A stretch of 64,000 bases of DNA, taken from an uncultured Sulfitobacter sp. GTDB taxonomy: Bacteria > Pseudomonadota > Alphaproteobacteria > Rhodobacterales > Rhodobacteraceae. Below, in pieces: positions 1 to 8,285 of this stretch. Under the pieces are notes generated by a model, which saw only the letters and a list, made by a program, of their open reading frames with translations, searched no databases and was not told the DNA's origin. How positions within the stretch are numbered: the stretch's first letter is position 1; every line of letters begins with the position of its first letter. The DNA is taken from contig CANMZB010000011.1 in the NCBI GenBank assembly GCA_947502265.1, positions 62,001 to 126,000 of the forward strand. The letters are read 5' to 3'. The position numbers and the translations under genes were made by a program.

Positions 1-170
1 CCGCATCCGAGCATATGTCTGCTTTCGCTGAAGTTGCCAAAAAAGTTCAGACTGACACAGTCGAGCTGATGATGGCTGCGGGCAAGGACATGTCCGAAGA
101 AGCACAGACGGCTATGACCAAAGCGACAAACGACGTGCAGTCGGCTGCGAAAAAAGCGACCACAAAGTAA
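1..170 (+). CDS. Phasin family protein, C-terminal end (5' truncated by window)
   Basis: An open frame enters from the left edge and ends at TAA 168-170, giving a 55-residue tail. It reads as an amphipathic, Ala/Lys-rich helix (for example KKVQTDTVELMMAAGKDM) with no cysteine or proline and ends in AAKKATTK. This composition is typical of the C-terminus of phasins, which coat polyhydroxyalkanoate granules. The inference is strengthened by the PHA regulator gene directly downstream and by a strong terminator between them. The N-terminus is outside the window, so the family call rests on composition and context. Confidence 0.75.
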   Translation, partial: ASEHMSAFAEVAKKVQTDTVELMMAAGKDMSEEAQTAMTKATNDVQSAAKKATTK

Positions 171-219
171 GTCTTACGACTTTTGCGCGCTGTCCGGTTT
201 GAGCGGGCGGGGGCGCAGG

Positions 220-252
220 GGGCGAGCTGGAAACAGCTCGCCCTTTCTTTTT
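220..252 (+). terminator. Rho-independent terminator after the phasin gene
   Basis: A perfect 10-bp stem (GGGCGAGCTG pairing with CAGCTCGCCC) closes a GAAA tetraloop and is followed by TTTCTTTTT. It lies 50 bp after the phasin stop and before the phaR ribosome binding site, so the two genes can be transcribed separately. Confidence 0.9.
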
Positions 253-307
253 GCCAAAGCGGGGCTTACTCTCTACAAAAGCAATCCTGCTACCGGGAGG
301 ACGATAT

Positions 308-874
308 ATGACAGACACCGGCAAACCTCTTCTGATCAAGAGATATGCAAGCCGACGGCTCTATAACACCGAGACGAGCGATTATGTGACGCTTGACGAT
401 ATTGCGGGCTTTATCCGGGATGGTCGAGAGGTGCAGATCGTTGATCTGAAATCTGGTGACGATCTAACGCGACAATATCTTTTGCAGATCATCGCGGAGC
501 ACGAAAGCCGCGGTGAAAGCGTCCTGCCGGTGGATGTGCTTAACGATCTGGTGCGCAGCTATATGACCGGAAATGTGAGCGTCGTACCCGAGTTTCTCAA
601 GCAATCCTTTGACATGCTGCGTGACGGGCAATCCAAAGTGATGGAGAACATGAGTTCGATGAATCCTCTGGCGAAGATGCCGGGGTTTGACGCGATGAAA
701 AGCCAGCAAGAAGTGTTTCTCAAGGCGATGACGGGCGGCTGGACCGGCGGCGCGGGTGGAACGGCCTCGAATGCGAACGCGACGCAGCAAAAGCCGACGG
801 AAACAGCCGAAGATCTGGACGCGATCAAGCGGCAGTTGTCAGAGCTGCAAGAGAAGCTTTCCAAGTTGAAGTAA
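308..874 (+). CDS. phaR: Polyhydroxyalkanoate synthesis repressor PhaR
   Basis: This 188-residue protein begins MTDTGKPLLIKRYASRRLYN. The KRYASRRLYNTETSDYVTL signature is the N-terminal DNA/PHA-binding domain of PhaR (about residues 9-70). The accumulation-regulator domain follows, then a Gly/Ala/Asn linker and a short C-terminal coiled coil (LDAIKRQLSELQEKLSKLK). PhaR represses phasin genes and is titrated off DNA by nascent PHA granules, which fits its position behind a phasin. The ATG at 308 was chosen over an upstream in-frame start because a GGAGGA box (296-301) precedes it by six bases and homology begins there. Confidence 0.95.
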   Translation: MTDTGKPLLIKRYASRRLYNTETSDYVTLDDIAGFIRDGREVQIVDLKSGDDLTRQYLLQIIAEHESRGESVLPVDVLNDLVRSYMTGNVSVVPEFLKQSFDMLRDGQSKVMENMSSMNPLAKMPGFDAMKSQQEVFLKAMTGGWTGGAGGTASNANATQQKPTETAEDLDAIKRQLSELQEKLSKLK

Positions 875-903
875 TCGACCGGACTATTGCGTAAAACGGA
901 TGG

Positions 904-930
904 AAGGCGGGCATTGGTCCGCCTTTATCG
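904..930 (+). terminator. Weak stem-loop between convergent phaR and oxidase genes
   Basis: AAGGCGG (904-910) pairs with CCGCCTT (919-925) around an 8-nt loop. It lies 30 bp after the phaR stop, in the gap between convergent genes. The T-tract is poor (TATCG), so efficiency is uncertain. Confidence 0.4.
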
Positions 931-951
931 TGTCGCGGCCGTGATGAAACC

Positions 952-2256
952 CTAAAATCCCAGCCGGTCGCGTAGTGCATACCAGCTCATTGCGAGGACC
1001 AGAAGAGGCGAGCGCATGGCAGGTCCGCCGGGAAACGGCAGGCAGGGAAGGGCGGCCATCGTGTCGAAACCGTCACCATCACCCTGCACCGCGCGCGCCA
1101 TCAACTGCCCCGCATGGGTCGCCGTGCCAAGGCCGTGGCCCGAGTACCCCGAGGCCGACAACACGTTGGGCGCGAGACGTGCCAGATAGGGTAGACGCTT
1201 CATCGTGATCCCCAATGTGCCGCCCCACGCATAGTCGATTTTCACATCTTTCAGATGCGGAAACACCACCGACATCGGCTTGCGCACCAAACCCGCAATG
1301 TCGGAGGGAAAGCGGTAACCATAGCTTTCGCCGCCGCCGAACAGCAGCCGCCCGTCATGGCTGAGCCTGAAATAATTCACCACAAAGCGGCTGTCAGCCA
1401 CCGCCACATCGCGCGGCAGCACGTCTTTGATGCGATCGCCCAAAGGTTCTGTCGCGGCGATGAAATTGTTGATGGGCATCACCCGCGCGGCGACGCGGCG
1501 GTTCAGCCCGCCCAGATAACCGTTACACGCGAGAATCACGTGATCGGCGGTCACATGGCCCGCATCGGTGCGCACGGTGGCGGGTGTGCCTTCGTCAATG
1601 TCGTGGACTGCGCTACGCTCGTGAATGTGCACGCCCGCAGCGGCGGCGGCCCGTGCCAGCCCCAGCGCAAAGTTCAGCGGATGCAGATGCGCCGCCCCCG
1701 TATCAAGCATCCCGCCGCGATAATCCGGCGACGGGCAGACCGATTGCAATGCAGCATGATCCAACGTTTCAATCTGGTTGTAGCCATAGGTCTTCTCAAG
1801 AAATGCGGCGTATTCGTGCATGTGGCGCACGTCTGCATTTGTGGATGCCGTCCATGCAACGCCGGGTTTGAGGTGGCACCCAATGTCAAAACGCCCGATC
1901 AGATCCTTGACCAGCGCTTTGGCGTCCTCCCCCATCTCCCACAGCTTTGCCGCCTCCGGTGCGCCCATCAACCGTTCCAGCGCGTCCTGCTCCAGCCGCT
2001 GGCCCGAGCCAAGCTGCCCGCCGTTGCGTCCCGATGCGCCAAAACCCACGCGCTGCGCATCCAAAAGCACCACACTACGCCCCGCCTGTGCCAGATGCAG
2101 AGCCGCCGACAGGCCGGTATACCCCGCGCCGATCACGCAAACATCGGCCTTGTGCGCGCCTTTCAGCGGCGCAAAGGGGGGCGTTGGCGTGGCGGTTGCG
2201 GCATACCAGCTTGGCGGGTATTCCCCGCGCCGGTCATTGGCATAAAGCAGGTTCAT
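952..2256 (-). CDS. FAD-dependent amine oxidoreductase (gamma-glutamylputrescine oxidase-like, DAO family)
   Basis: This is a 434-residue protein of the D-amino-acid-oxidase-like superfamily. The dinucleotide-binding motif GAGYTGLSAALHLAQAG starts near residue 43, followed by the conserved GASGRNGGQL segment that contacts the FAD. The C-terminal GYSGHG region is also typical. Length and layout match PuuB/OrdL-type oxidases, which oxidise gamma-glutamylated amines to aldehydes with release of ammonia. It is the last gene of a minus-strand run with two glutamine-synthetase paralogues and an amidotransferase, 26 bp after the preceding gene, which supports a Puu-like role. The substrate is inferred; a glycine- or sarcosine-oxidase-like activity cannot be excluded. 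Confidence 0.85.
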   Translation of the reverse strand: MNLLYANDRRGEYPPSWYAATATPTPPFAPLKGAHKADVCVIGAGYTGLSAALHLAQAGRSVVLLDAQRVGFGASGRNGGQLGSGQRLEQDALERLMGAPEAAKLWEMGEDAKALVKDLIGRFDIGCHLKPGVAWTASTNADVRHMHEYAAFLEKTYGYNQIETLDHAALQSVCPSPDYRGGMLDTGAAHLHPLNFALGLARAAAAAGVHIHERSAVHDIDEGTPATVRTDAGHVTADHVILACNGYLGGLNRRVAARVMPINNFIAATEPLGDRIKDVLPRDVAVADSRFVVNYFRLSHDGRLLFGGGESYGYRFPSDIAGLVRKPMSVVFPHLKDVKIDYAWGGTLGITMKRLPYLARLAPNVLSASGYSGHGLGTATHAGQLMARAVQGDGDGFDTMAALPCLPFPGGPAMRSPLLVLAMSWYALRDRLGF

Positions 2257-2282
2257 TTAAGGGCCTTTCCCGACGTGGCAGA

Positions 2283-3641
2283 TCAGACGTTCATCAACAG
2301 ATGTTCCCGCTCCCACGGGGAGATGACCATCAGGAATTCATCGTATTCCGCGGCCTTGACGATGGCATAGACCCGCGCAAAATCCGGACCCAGAACCTCG
2401 TGCAGGTCTTTCGCCTCTTCGAAAATCCCCAATGCCTCGCCCATGGTGCGGGGGATGTCACCATCGCCGATATACGCGTCGCCTTTGAATTCGGGCTGCG
2501 GCATCTTGCCTGCCTTCAGGCCCAGATAGCCACAGGCAAGCGATGCTGCGATGCCGAGGTAGGGGTTGCAATCCATCCCCGCCAGACGGTTTTCCACCCG
2601 TCGTGCATTCGAACTGGAAAGCGGAACGCGGATACCGGTGGTGCGGTTATCACGGCCCCACTCCAGATTGATTGGCGCTGCGTGGTCTTTTACATAGCGC
2701 CGGTAGCTGTTGACGTAAGGCGCGATCACGGCAAGCGCTTCTGGCATGTGGTTTTGCAGGCCCGCGATGAAATGCATGAACGCATCCGTCTCGCCGCCCT
2801 CTGCGTTCGAAAAAATGTTCTTACCGGTTTTGCTGTCCAGCACAGAATGGTGGATGTGCATCGCCGATCCGGGCTCTTCGGCGATCGGTTTCGCCATAAA
2901 GGTCGCATAGCAATCATGACGCAGCGCCGCTTCGCGGATCAGCCGTTTGAAGTAGAACACCTCGTCGGCCAGCTTTACCGGATCGCCGTGCAGCAGGTTG
3001 ATTTCCAACTGGCCCGCGCCGCCTTCCTGCGTGATGCCGTCAATCTCAAAGCCCTGGGCTTCGGCGAAATCATAGATGTCGTCGATCACGGGGCCAAACT
3101 CGTCCACCGCGGTCATTGAATAGGCTTGCCGCGCCGCCGCCGGACGGCCCGAGCGGCCCATCATCGGCTTGATATCCTGCGCCGGATCAATGTTGCGCGC
3201 CACAAGGAAGAATTCCATTTCGGGGGCCACGACAGGTTCCCAGCCTTCATCGCGATACAATTGCACGACACGTTTGAGCACGTTGCGCGGCGAAAACGGC
3301 ACTGGTACGTCATTGCGGTCATAGGCATCGTGAATGATCTGAAGCGTCCAGTCCGCCGTCCAGGGCGCCGCAGTGGCCGTGGACATATCCGGCTTGAGGA
3401 TCATGTCCCGTTCGATGAACCCGTCATCGCCTGCGGCTTCGCCCCAGGCGCCGGTGATGGTCTGGTAAAAGATGCTATCGGGCAGATGAAAGCTGTCCTG
3501 ACGGGCGAATTTGGTGGCTGGTACCGCCTTGCCGCGCGCAATGCCGGGCAGGTCGGGAATGATGCATTCCACCTCGTCCAACCGGCGATCCTTAAGAAAC
3601 TCTTTCGCTGCCTGCGGCAGGTTGTCTTTCCAGTCGGCCAT
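2283..3641 (-). CDS. Glutamine synthetase family protein (gamma-glutamyl-amine synthetase type, paralogue 1)
   Basis: At 452 residues it has the glutamine-synthetase fold but with the divergent signatures of PuuA-like enzymes: an N-terminal beta-grasp with DLPGIARGKAVP, then EMEFFLVARN, GAGQLEINLLHGDP, the ATP-binding MHIHHSVLD, and the C-terminal NRLAGMDCNPYLG. Such enzymes ligate glutamate to an amine using ATP. It shares a TGATG stop/start junction (1-nt overlap) with the upstream amidotransferase, so translation is probably coupled. A second, diverged copy lies on the other side of the amidotransferase. Primary ammonium assimilation is unlikely to be its role, because that enzyme (GlnA) usually sits with glnB. 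Confidence 0.88.
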   Translation of the reverse strand: MADWKDNLPQAAKEFLKDRRLDEVECIIPDLPGIARGKAVPATKFARQDSFHLPDSIFYQTITGAWGEAAGDDGFIERDMILKPDMSTATAAPWTADWTLQIIHDAYDRNDVPVPFSPRNVLKRVVQLYRDEGWEPVVAPEMEFFLVARNIDPAQDIKPMMGRSGRPAAARQAYSMTAVDEFGPVIDDIYDFAEAQGFEIDGITQEGGAGQLEINLLHGDPVKLADEVFYFKRLIREAALRHDCYATFMAKPIAEEPGSAMHIHHSVLDSKTGKNIFSNAEGGETDAFMHFIAGLQNHMPEALAVIAPYVNSYRRYVKDHAAPINLEWGRDNRTTGIRVPLSSSNARRVENRLAGMDCNPYLGIAASLACGYLGLKAGKMPQPEFKGDAYIGDGDIPRTMGEALGIFEEAKDLHEVLGPDFARVYAIVKAAEYDEFLMVISPWEREHLLMNV

Positions 3642-4324
3642 CAGGGTCTCTCTTTGCTTTTGAAAAATTGCGCCATGTAACCGGCGATCCGGTCACTATC
3701 GGTGGGGCGGCCAAGGCGTTGTGTGGCCTCGTCAAGCTGGTGCTTTGGCACCACCCCTTTGCCGCGCGTCCTGATCAGCCCGTCGATAAAGCTGGCCGGG
3801 AATTCGGGATGCGGCTGAATGGTCCAGATGCTGTCACCATAAGCAAGCATCGCGTGCGCACAGAAATTCGAACGGCCAACAACCCGCGCGCCTTGCGGCA
3901 TTGCGACCACCTGATCCTGATGCCACGCATTCAACGCCAGCGGTTCCCCGTCCAGCATATATTCGGTGTGTCCGACGGACCACCCGCCGCTGAACTTTTC
4001 AACCTTCCCACCCAGCGCCTGCGCGATGATCTGATGCCCGAAGCATACGCCGATCATCGGCTTTGCGCTGCTGTGGATCTCGCGGATCAGCTTTTCGAGC
4101 GGCGCAATCCACGGATGATCCTCGTAAACGCCGTGTTTGGAGCCGGTGATCAGCCAACCGTCCGCCGCAGCGGCATCCGGTGGGAAGGCACCATCAACGA
4201 CAGAGTAGGTAACGAAGTCGAAATCATATCCGTCCAGCAACCGCCAGAACATTGCGTCATAATCGCCCATTGTTTCGATCATGCCATCGGGCGAATGGCC
4301 TGCCTGCAAGATACCGATTTTCAT
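3641..4324 (-). CDS. Class I glutamine amidotransferase-like hydrolase
   Basis: This 227-residue single-domain protein has the class I GATase triad: nucleophile Cys94 in GVCFGHQ, and His172 and Glu174 in QPHPEFP. It resembles stand-alone GMP-synthase-like amidotransferases. Its placement between two gamma-glutamyl ligase paralogues suggests it hydrolyses a gamma-glutamyl amide or acid at the end of the pathway (the PuuD role). Classical PuuD belongs to a related but distinct subfamily, so this is inference. The gene starts 3 nt after the upstream glutamine-synthetase stop and ends in a TGATG overlap with the next. Confidence 0.82.
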   Translation of the reverse strand: MKIGILQAGHSPDGMIETMGDYDAMFWRLLDGYDFDFVTYSVVDGAFPPDAAAADGWLITGSKHGVYEDHPWIAPLEKLIREIHSSAKPMIGVCFGHQIIAQALGGKVEKFSGGWSVGHTEYMLDGEPLALNAWHQDQVVAMPQGARVVGRSNFCAHAMLAYGDSIWTIQPHPEFPASFIDGLIRTRGKGVVPKHQLDEATQRLGRPTDSDRIAGYMAQFFKSKERP

Positions 4325-4327
4325 ATG

Positions 4328-5662
4328 CTATACCGTGTCCAGATAGATTTCGACTTGCTCGGCGGGGGTCAGTTCTTCCATGCAAACCAACTCCTGCCGC
4401 TTGGTCAGAACCAGATTGCGGATCAGTTCGGGCGCGAAAATCCGTGCAATCGCGGGATCGGATTCAAACGCGTCGATGGCTGTGACCCATGTGTGCGGGA
4501 TTTGAGGCAGATCAGCGGCATAGGCGTTGCCGGTGATCGGGGCGACAGGTTCGCGCCCGTCCTCGATGCCGTTGATCGCAGCGCCGAGCACAGCGGCGAG
4601 CATTAGATACGGGTTCACATCGCCGCCCGAAACGCGGTGTTCGATGCGCCGCGCCGCCGTGTCGCCGGACGGGATGCGGATGGCCGATGTGCGGTTCTCG
4701 TAGGCCCAGCTGATTCCGGTGGGGGCGTGACTGCCCGGCACCATCCTGTCGAAACTGTTGGCGTGTGGCGCAAATAACAGCGCCGATCCCGACATTGCCT
4801 CAAGGCAACCGGCCACTGCATGGCGCATGATGTCGGTCCCCTCGGGGCCGCCGTTGTCAAAGACGTTATTGCCGTCTTCGTCCAGCACCGAAAAATGCGT
4901 GTGCAGGCCGGAACCGGGGTAATCCTTGTAAGGTTTCGCCATAAAGCTTGCGGCAAAGCCGTGGCGGCGAGCCAGTCCACGCACCAGCATTTTAAACAGC
5001 CACGCATCATCTGCGGCGCGCAGCGCGTCATCGCAATGCATCATGTTGATCTCGAACTGGCCCATCCCCGCTTCGGAAATCGCGGTGTCGGCAGGAATGT
5101 CCATTTCTTCGCAAGCATCGTAAAGGTCGGTAAAGAACTGGTCGAACTGGTCCAGCGCGCGGATGCTAAGCGTTTCGGCACCCTTGCGCCGCTTGCCGGT
5201 GCGCGGGGAGGGCGGCACTTGCAGTTTGCGACCCGAATCGTCGATCAGGAAAAACTCCATTTCGATCGCGCAAACAGGCGTAAGCCCGCGCGCCTTGAAG
5301 CGGTCCAGCACCGCGCGCAGCGCATGGCGCGGATCGCCGGCATAGGGGCGACCGTCGTCGTGGAACATCCAGATCGGCAACAGCCCGGAGGGCGCGTCGA
5401 GCCACGGCATCGGCATGAAGCCGCGTTCGGTCGGTTTGAGCACGCCGTCACGATCGCCGCTGTCAAAAACCAGCGGGCTGTCTTCGATGTCCTCGCCCCA
5501 GATGTCGAGATTGAGCACCGAGAAGGGAAACCGCGTGCCGTCTTTCACCACTTTATCGGCAAAGCGGGTTGGAATGCGCTTACCGCGCGGGACGCCGTTA
5601 AGATCGGCAGCAGCCACACGGATTGTGCGGACAGAGGGGTGTTTGCGAAGCCAGTTGTGCAT
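4328..5662 (-). CDS. Glutamine synthetase family protein (paralogue 2)
   Basis: This 444-residue paralogue of the downstream synthetase appears to be the first gene of the catabolic run. Recognisable pieces are DLNGVPRGKRIP near the N-terminus, IEMEFFLID, GMGQFEINMMHC, GLHTHFSVLDEDG (ATP/metal loop) and RVSGGDVNPYL. The two copies differ enough to suggest distinct amine substrates or a heteromer. The ATG is preceded by AGGTG at suitable spacing. The 97-bp upstream gap separates it from the ABC permease and holds a 12-bp palindrome that may be an operator. Confidence 0.88.
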   Translation of the reverse strand: MHNWLRKHPSVRTIRVAAADLNGVPRGKRIPTRFADKVVKDGTRFPFSVLNLDIWGEDIEDSPLVFDSGDRDGVLKPTERGFMPMPWLDAPSGLLPIWMFHDDGRPYAGDPRHALRAVLDRFKARGLTPVCAIEMEFFLIDDSGRKLQVPPSPRTGKRRKGAETLSIRALDQFDQFFTDLYDACEEMDIPADTAISEAGMGQFEINMMHCDDALRAADDAWLFKMLVRGLARRHGFAASFMAKPYKDYPGSGLHTHFSVLDEDGNNVFDNGGPEGTDIMRHAVAGCLEAMSGSALLFAPHANSFDRMVPGSHAPTGISWAYENRTSAIRIPSGDTAARRIEHRVSGGDVNPYLMLAAVLGAAINGIEDGREPVAPITGNAYAADLPQIPHTWVTAIDAFESDPAIARIFAPELIRNLVLTKRQELVCMEELTPAEQVEIYLDTV

Positions 5663-5739
5663 AGGTCACCTGAATGGTGGGCTGGCACGGGGAGAAAGCG
5701 CAACGGCGCTCAAGCAACCTGTGGCCAGCGCCACGGGAG

Positions 5740-5751
5740 ATTTGATCAAAT
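5740..5751. promoter_or_regulatory. Palindrome upstream of the glutamine-synthetase operon, possible operator
   Basis: ATTTGATCAAAT is a perfect 12-bp palindrome about 80 bp upstream of the first synthetase gene, in an AT-rich patch that contrasts with the GC-rich surroundings. Its size and position fit a dimeric repressor site controlling the minus-strand operon. No regulator gene is adjacent, so the cognate factor is unknown. Confidence 0.4.
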
Positions 5752-5759
5752 TATTTGTA

Positions 5760-6566
5760 CTACCGGAGGAGATTGGGAAGCAAGCGTATTTTTTGAGGGC
5801 GCTCAGCGGGGAGGTGCCTGTTCAACCGACGGTTGGCCAAACCAAACAGGCTGATCACAATCAGCGTCAGGATGATGAAAAATCCGGCAAGAATGGGGTA
5901 GGGAATGAAGGGGTTGAACGTTTTGTCCGCGAAATATTTCGCATAATAAAGCGCGTCACCGCGTTGTTGCCATGCTGGAAAGCTGGATACGAAAACCAGC
6001 GTTGTCGCGTGAAACAGGAAAATCGCTTCGTTGGTGTACGAAGGCCATGCAAGGCGCAGCATGGTGGGCCAGATCACCCGCCGAAAGCGGCTCCACCCAC
6101 TAAGGCCATAGGCATCCGCCGCTTCGACATCGCCCTTGGGGATGGATTGCAGCGCGCCGTAGAAAATCTCTGCCGAATAGGCGGAGGTATTGCAAAACAG
6201 CACAATAACTGCCCCCAGCCAAGCCGCTGTGAAGGGATCGAAGAAAGCGTAGTTGGACTTGAGGCTGAGAAAAAGGAAATAGCCAAAGAAGAACTGGATA
6301 AACAGCGGCGAGCCGCGGAAGATAAAGATGAACCATTCGGACGGCTTGCGCAGGAACGCGCGTGCGCTCGCTTTGCCCAGTGCCAGTGCGGTGGCAAAGA
6401 AAAAGCCCAGGAGCAGTGCCACGGTACCGAAATAGATGTTCCAGATCATGCCCGACCCGATCAGCGTGAACTGTTCGCACAGGGTAAAATCCTCACGCGG
6501 GAGCAGCCGTTCGCCAATCCCGATGGAGCGCAGGGCGTAATCCTGAATGGTCTGGATACAACTCAC
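5760..6566 (-). CDS. Polar amino acid ABC transporter permease (HisM-like)
   Basis: This 268-residue integral membrane protein has five or six hydrophobic segments. The cytoplasmic EAA loop reads EAADAYGLSGWSRFRRVIWP, the coupling site for the ATPase in PAAT-family importers. It starts with GTG and overlaps the upstream permease gene by 4 nt (GTGA), as expected for a heterodimeric permease pair. With the other permease, binding protein and ATPase it forms a complete importer that probably feeds the downstream catabolic enzymes. Confidence 0.9.
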   Translation of the reverse strand: MSCIQTIQDYALRSIGIGERLLPREDFTLCEQFTLIGSGMIWNIYFGTVALLLGFFFATALALGKASARAFLRKPSEWFIFIFRGSPLFIQFFFGYFLFLSLKSNYAFFDPFTAAWLGAVIVLFCNTSAYSAEIFYGALQSIPKGDVEAADAYGLSGWSRFRRVIWPTMLRLAWPSYTNEAIFLFHATTLVFVSSFPAWQQRGDALYYAKYFADKTFNPFIPYPILAGFFIILTLIVISLFGLANRRLNRHLPAERPQKIRLLPNLLR

Positions 6567-7486
6567 GCCGCTTTCCTTTGCGCTTCACCGGCTGTTGTGG
6601 CTTGCCCAAGCGTCAGACGCCGCATCAGCCGTGCGATCACCAGTTCGGAAATTCGTGTGAAAATCAGGTAGAAAACCAGCAGCGCGAGGAAATACCATAT
6701 CCGCCAGTCGGGATGCGGATAGTCGGTGAACCGTGGTGTTTTCGAGCCGCCAAGTTCACGCGCCCAATAGACGATGTCTTCGACCCCCAACAGGAACAGC
6801 AGCGGTGTCGCCTTGATCAGTACCATCCACAGATTGCCAAGGCCCGGCAGCGCGTAGACCCACATTTGCGGGACCAGCACGCGGCGGAAAATCTGGCGGT
6901 GGTTCATGCCGTAGGCTTCGGCTGTTTCGAGTTGTTCGCGCGGCACGGCGCGCATGGCCCCGTAAAGAACATTGGCGGCAAAAGCACCGAATACGATGGC
7001 AAAAGTCAGCACGGCAAGGGCGAAACCGTAAGTCTCATGGACCCATTGCGGCGAGTTTCCCAGCGGCATTTTGGCCGCCTGACAGACGATGAAATCATTG
7101 CCTTGCCGGATCGGTTGATCCCAATCGGGGCAGAGCGCCTTGTGGCGCAGGTATTCGATGCCCTGATCCAGCGCGATCACGAAGAAAAGGAAAAACGCGA
7201 TGTCCGGCACGCCGCGCACCAGTGCGATGTAGGTCTTGCCGAACCAGCGCAGCGGTGCCACGCGCGAGCGCGCCGCGGACGCGCCCCCAAACCCGAAGGC
7301 AAGGGCGGCAGGGCCGGTGACCGCCAGAAGCGCCAGCACCGTCAGCACCGACCAATAGAGCGCCATATGCTTGCCCGTGCTCAGGTAGCAGCTGAGCCAC
7401 GCGAGGCCCTCGATCTGGGAAGGATCAGTGCAATAACTGAAAATGGCGGCGCCTGTGGAGAGTTGAGGATTGAGTTTAAAGGCCAA
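6563..7486 (-). CDS. Polar amino acid ABC transporter permease (HisQ-like)
   Basis: This 307-residue membrane protein is the partner permease. An EAA loop appears as TAEAYGMNHRQIFRRVLVPQ. Relative to small HisQ proteins it has a longer N-terminus and an insert of about 50 residues between the first transmembrane segments (LDQGIEYLRHKALCPDWDQP region). I believe this is seen in related roseobacter importers. The apparent start is TTG, 39 bp after the binding-protein stop, and no better ATG exists upstream. This TTG and the first codons lie inside a copy of a dispersed repeat, so the true start deserves caution. Confidence 0.88.
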   Translation of the reverse strand: MAFKLNPQLSTGAAIFSYCTDPSQIEGLAWLSCYLSTGKHMALYWSVLTVLALLAVTGPAALAFGFGGASAARSRVAPLRWFGKTYIALVRGVPDIAFFLFFVIALDQGIEYLRHKALCPDWDQPIRQGNDFIVCQAAKMPLGNSPQWVHETYGFALAVLTFAIVFGAFAANVLYGAMRAVPREQLETAEAYGMNHRQIFRRVLVPQMWVYALPGLGNLWMVLIKATPLLFLLGVEDIVYWARELGGSKTPRFTDYPHPDWRIWYFLALLVFYLIFTRISELVIARLMRRLTLGQATTAGEAQRKAA

Positions 7487-7492
7487 ATGAAG
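7467..7492 (+). repeat. Dispersed ~26-bp intergenic repeat, copy 1
   Basis: This copy contains the core GAGTTTAAAGGCCAAATG followed by AAG. It overlaps the 5' end of the downstream permease gene in antisense. Three further copies lie at 11395, 31012 and 34017, all at gene boundaries. Confidence 0.7.
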
Positions 7493-7525
7493 GGGGACGG
7501 GATGCGCCCCCCTTCGGGTGTGGTT

Positions 7526-8257
7526 TTAGAAAGTGGCGGAGCCGGGCAGGTGCTTTTCGATCAACGTATTGAGCGAGCCGTCGTCCTTCATGGACTCGAT
7601 CGCCGCGTTGAATTTCTCGCGCAACTCGCCATCGCTTTCGCGCAGGCCAAGGCCGATGCCGCCGCCAAGCAGGACGTCTTCGCCGACAAAGAAGATATCC
7701 GATTCCGCTTCGACGATCGGCTCGAAAAAGCCCTTGTCGGCCAATGCGGCGTCCGCTTCGCCGTTCTTGACGGCGGCGATGGTTTCTTCGGGTGTGGCAA
7801 ATTCAACCAGCGTCGCACCATCCATCGAGGCGACATGGGAGGCCTGGATCGTGCCGGTTTGGGCCGCAATCACGGATGTGTTGACGTCGACATCCGAAGA
7901 TAGGGCGATGAAGGCGGACGGATCGGGGAGGGTATATGGCGTGGAGAAATCAATGACCTGATCACGCTCGTCGGTGATCGACATACCCGCGATGATCGTG
8001 TCGTAGTTGCCCGACACGAGGTTCGGGATGATGCTGTCCCAATCGTTCGTGACCCATTCACAGGTCAGCTCGGCGCGCAGGCACAACTCGTCGCCCAACT
8101 CGCGCTCGAAACCGGCGACTTCGCCTTTATCATCGAGGTAGTTATAGGGAGGGTAGGCGCCTTCGGTGCCCATACGGATGGTTTTGCCGTGGCTTTCGGC
8201 AAATGCGAGGCCCGCTGACAGTGTCAGGGCCGTTGTTGCCAGAAGAATGTTTCTCAT
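7526..8257 (-). CDS. Periplasmic substrate-binding protein of polar amino acid ABC transporter
   Basis: At 243 residues it starts with a clear Sec signal peptide (MRNILLATTALTLSAGLAFA, cleavage after AFA). The mature protein has the family-3 solute-binding fold: EGAYPPYNYLDDKGEVAGFE, DWDSIIPNLVSGNYDTIIAGMSI and DFSTPYT, the usual amino-acid-binding elements. A GGAGA box precedes the ATG. It sits between the ATPase and permease genes. A basic or polyamine-like amino acid is a reasonable guess for the ligand given the neighbouring gamma-glutamylation enzymes, but the sequence does not decide it. Confidence 0.92.
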   Translation of the reverse strand: MRNILLATTALTLSAGLAFAESHGKTIRMGTEGAYPPYNYLDDKGEVAGFERELGDELCLRAELTCEWVTNDWDSIIPNLVSGNYDTIIAGMSITDERDQVIDFSTPYTLPDPSAFIALSSDVDVNTSVIAAQTGTIQASHVASMDGATLVEFATPEETIAAVKNGEADAALADKGFFEPIVEAESDIFFVGEDVLLGGGIGLGLRESDGELREKFNAAIESMKDDGSLNTLIEKHLPGSATF

Positions 8258-8285
8258 GTTGGTGTCTCCAATTTTTCTTATGGAT

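Noticed and set aside
1255-3119. Long plus-strand open frames opposite the oxidase and glutamine-synthetase genes
   Set aside because: They lie antisense to clear protein families, have His/Arg/Pro-rich translations typical of shadows of GC-rich genes, and lack ribosome binding sites.
5675-5700. Sigma-54-like TGGCAC before the glutamine-synthetase gene
   Set aside because: The -12 half is GAAAG instead of TTGC, and it is on the strand pointing away from the operon.
6578-7903. 441-codon plus-strand frame across permease and binding-protein genes
   Set aside because: It crosses two real genes on the other strand and an intergenic gap, and has no recognisable domain. It is an artefact of high GC.
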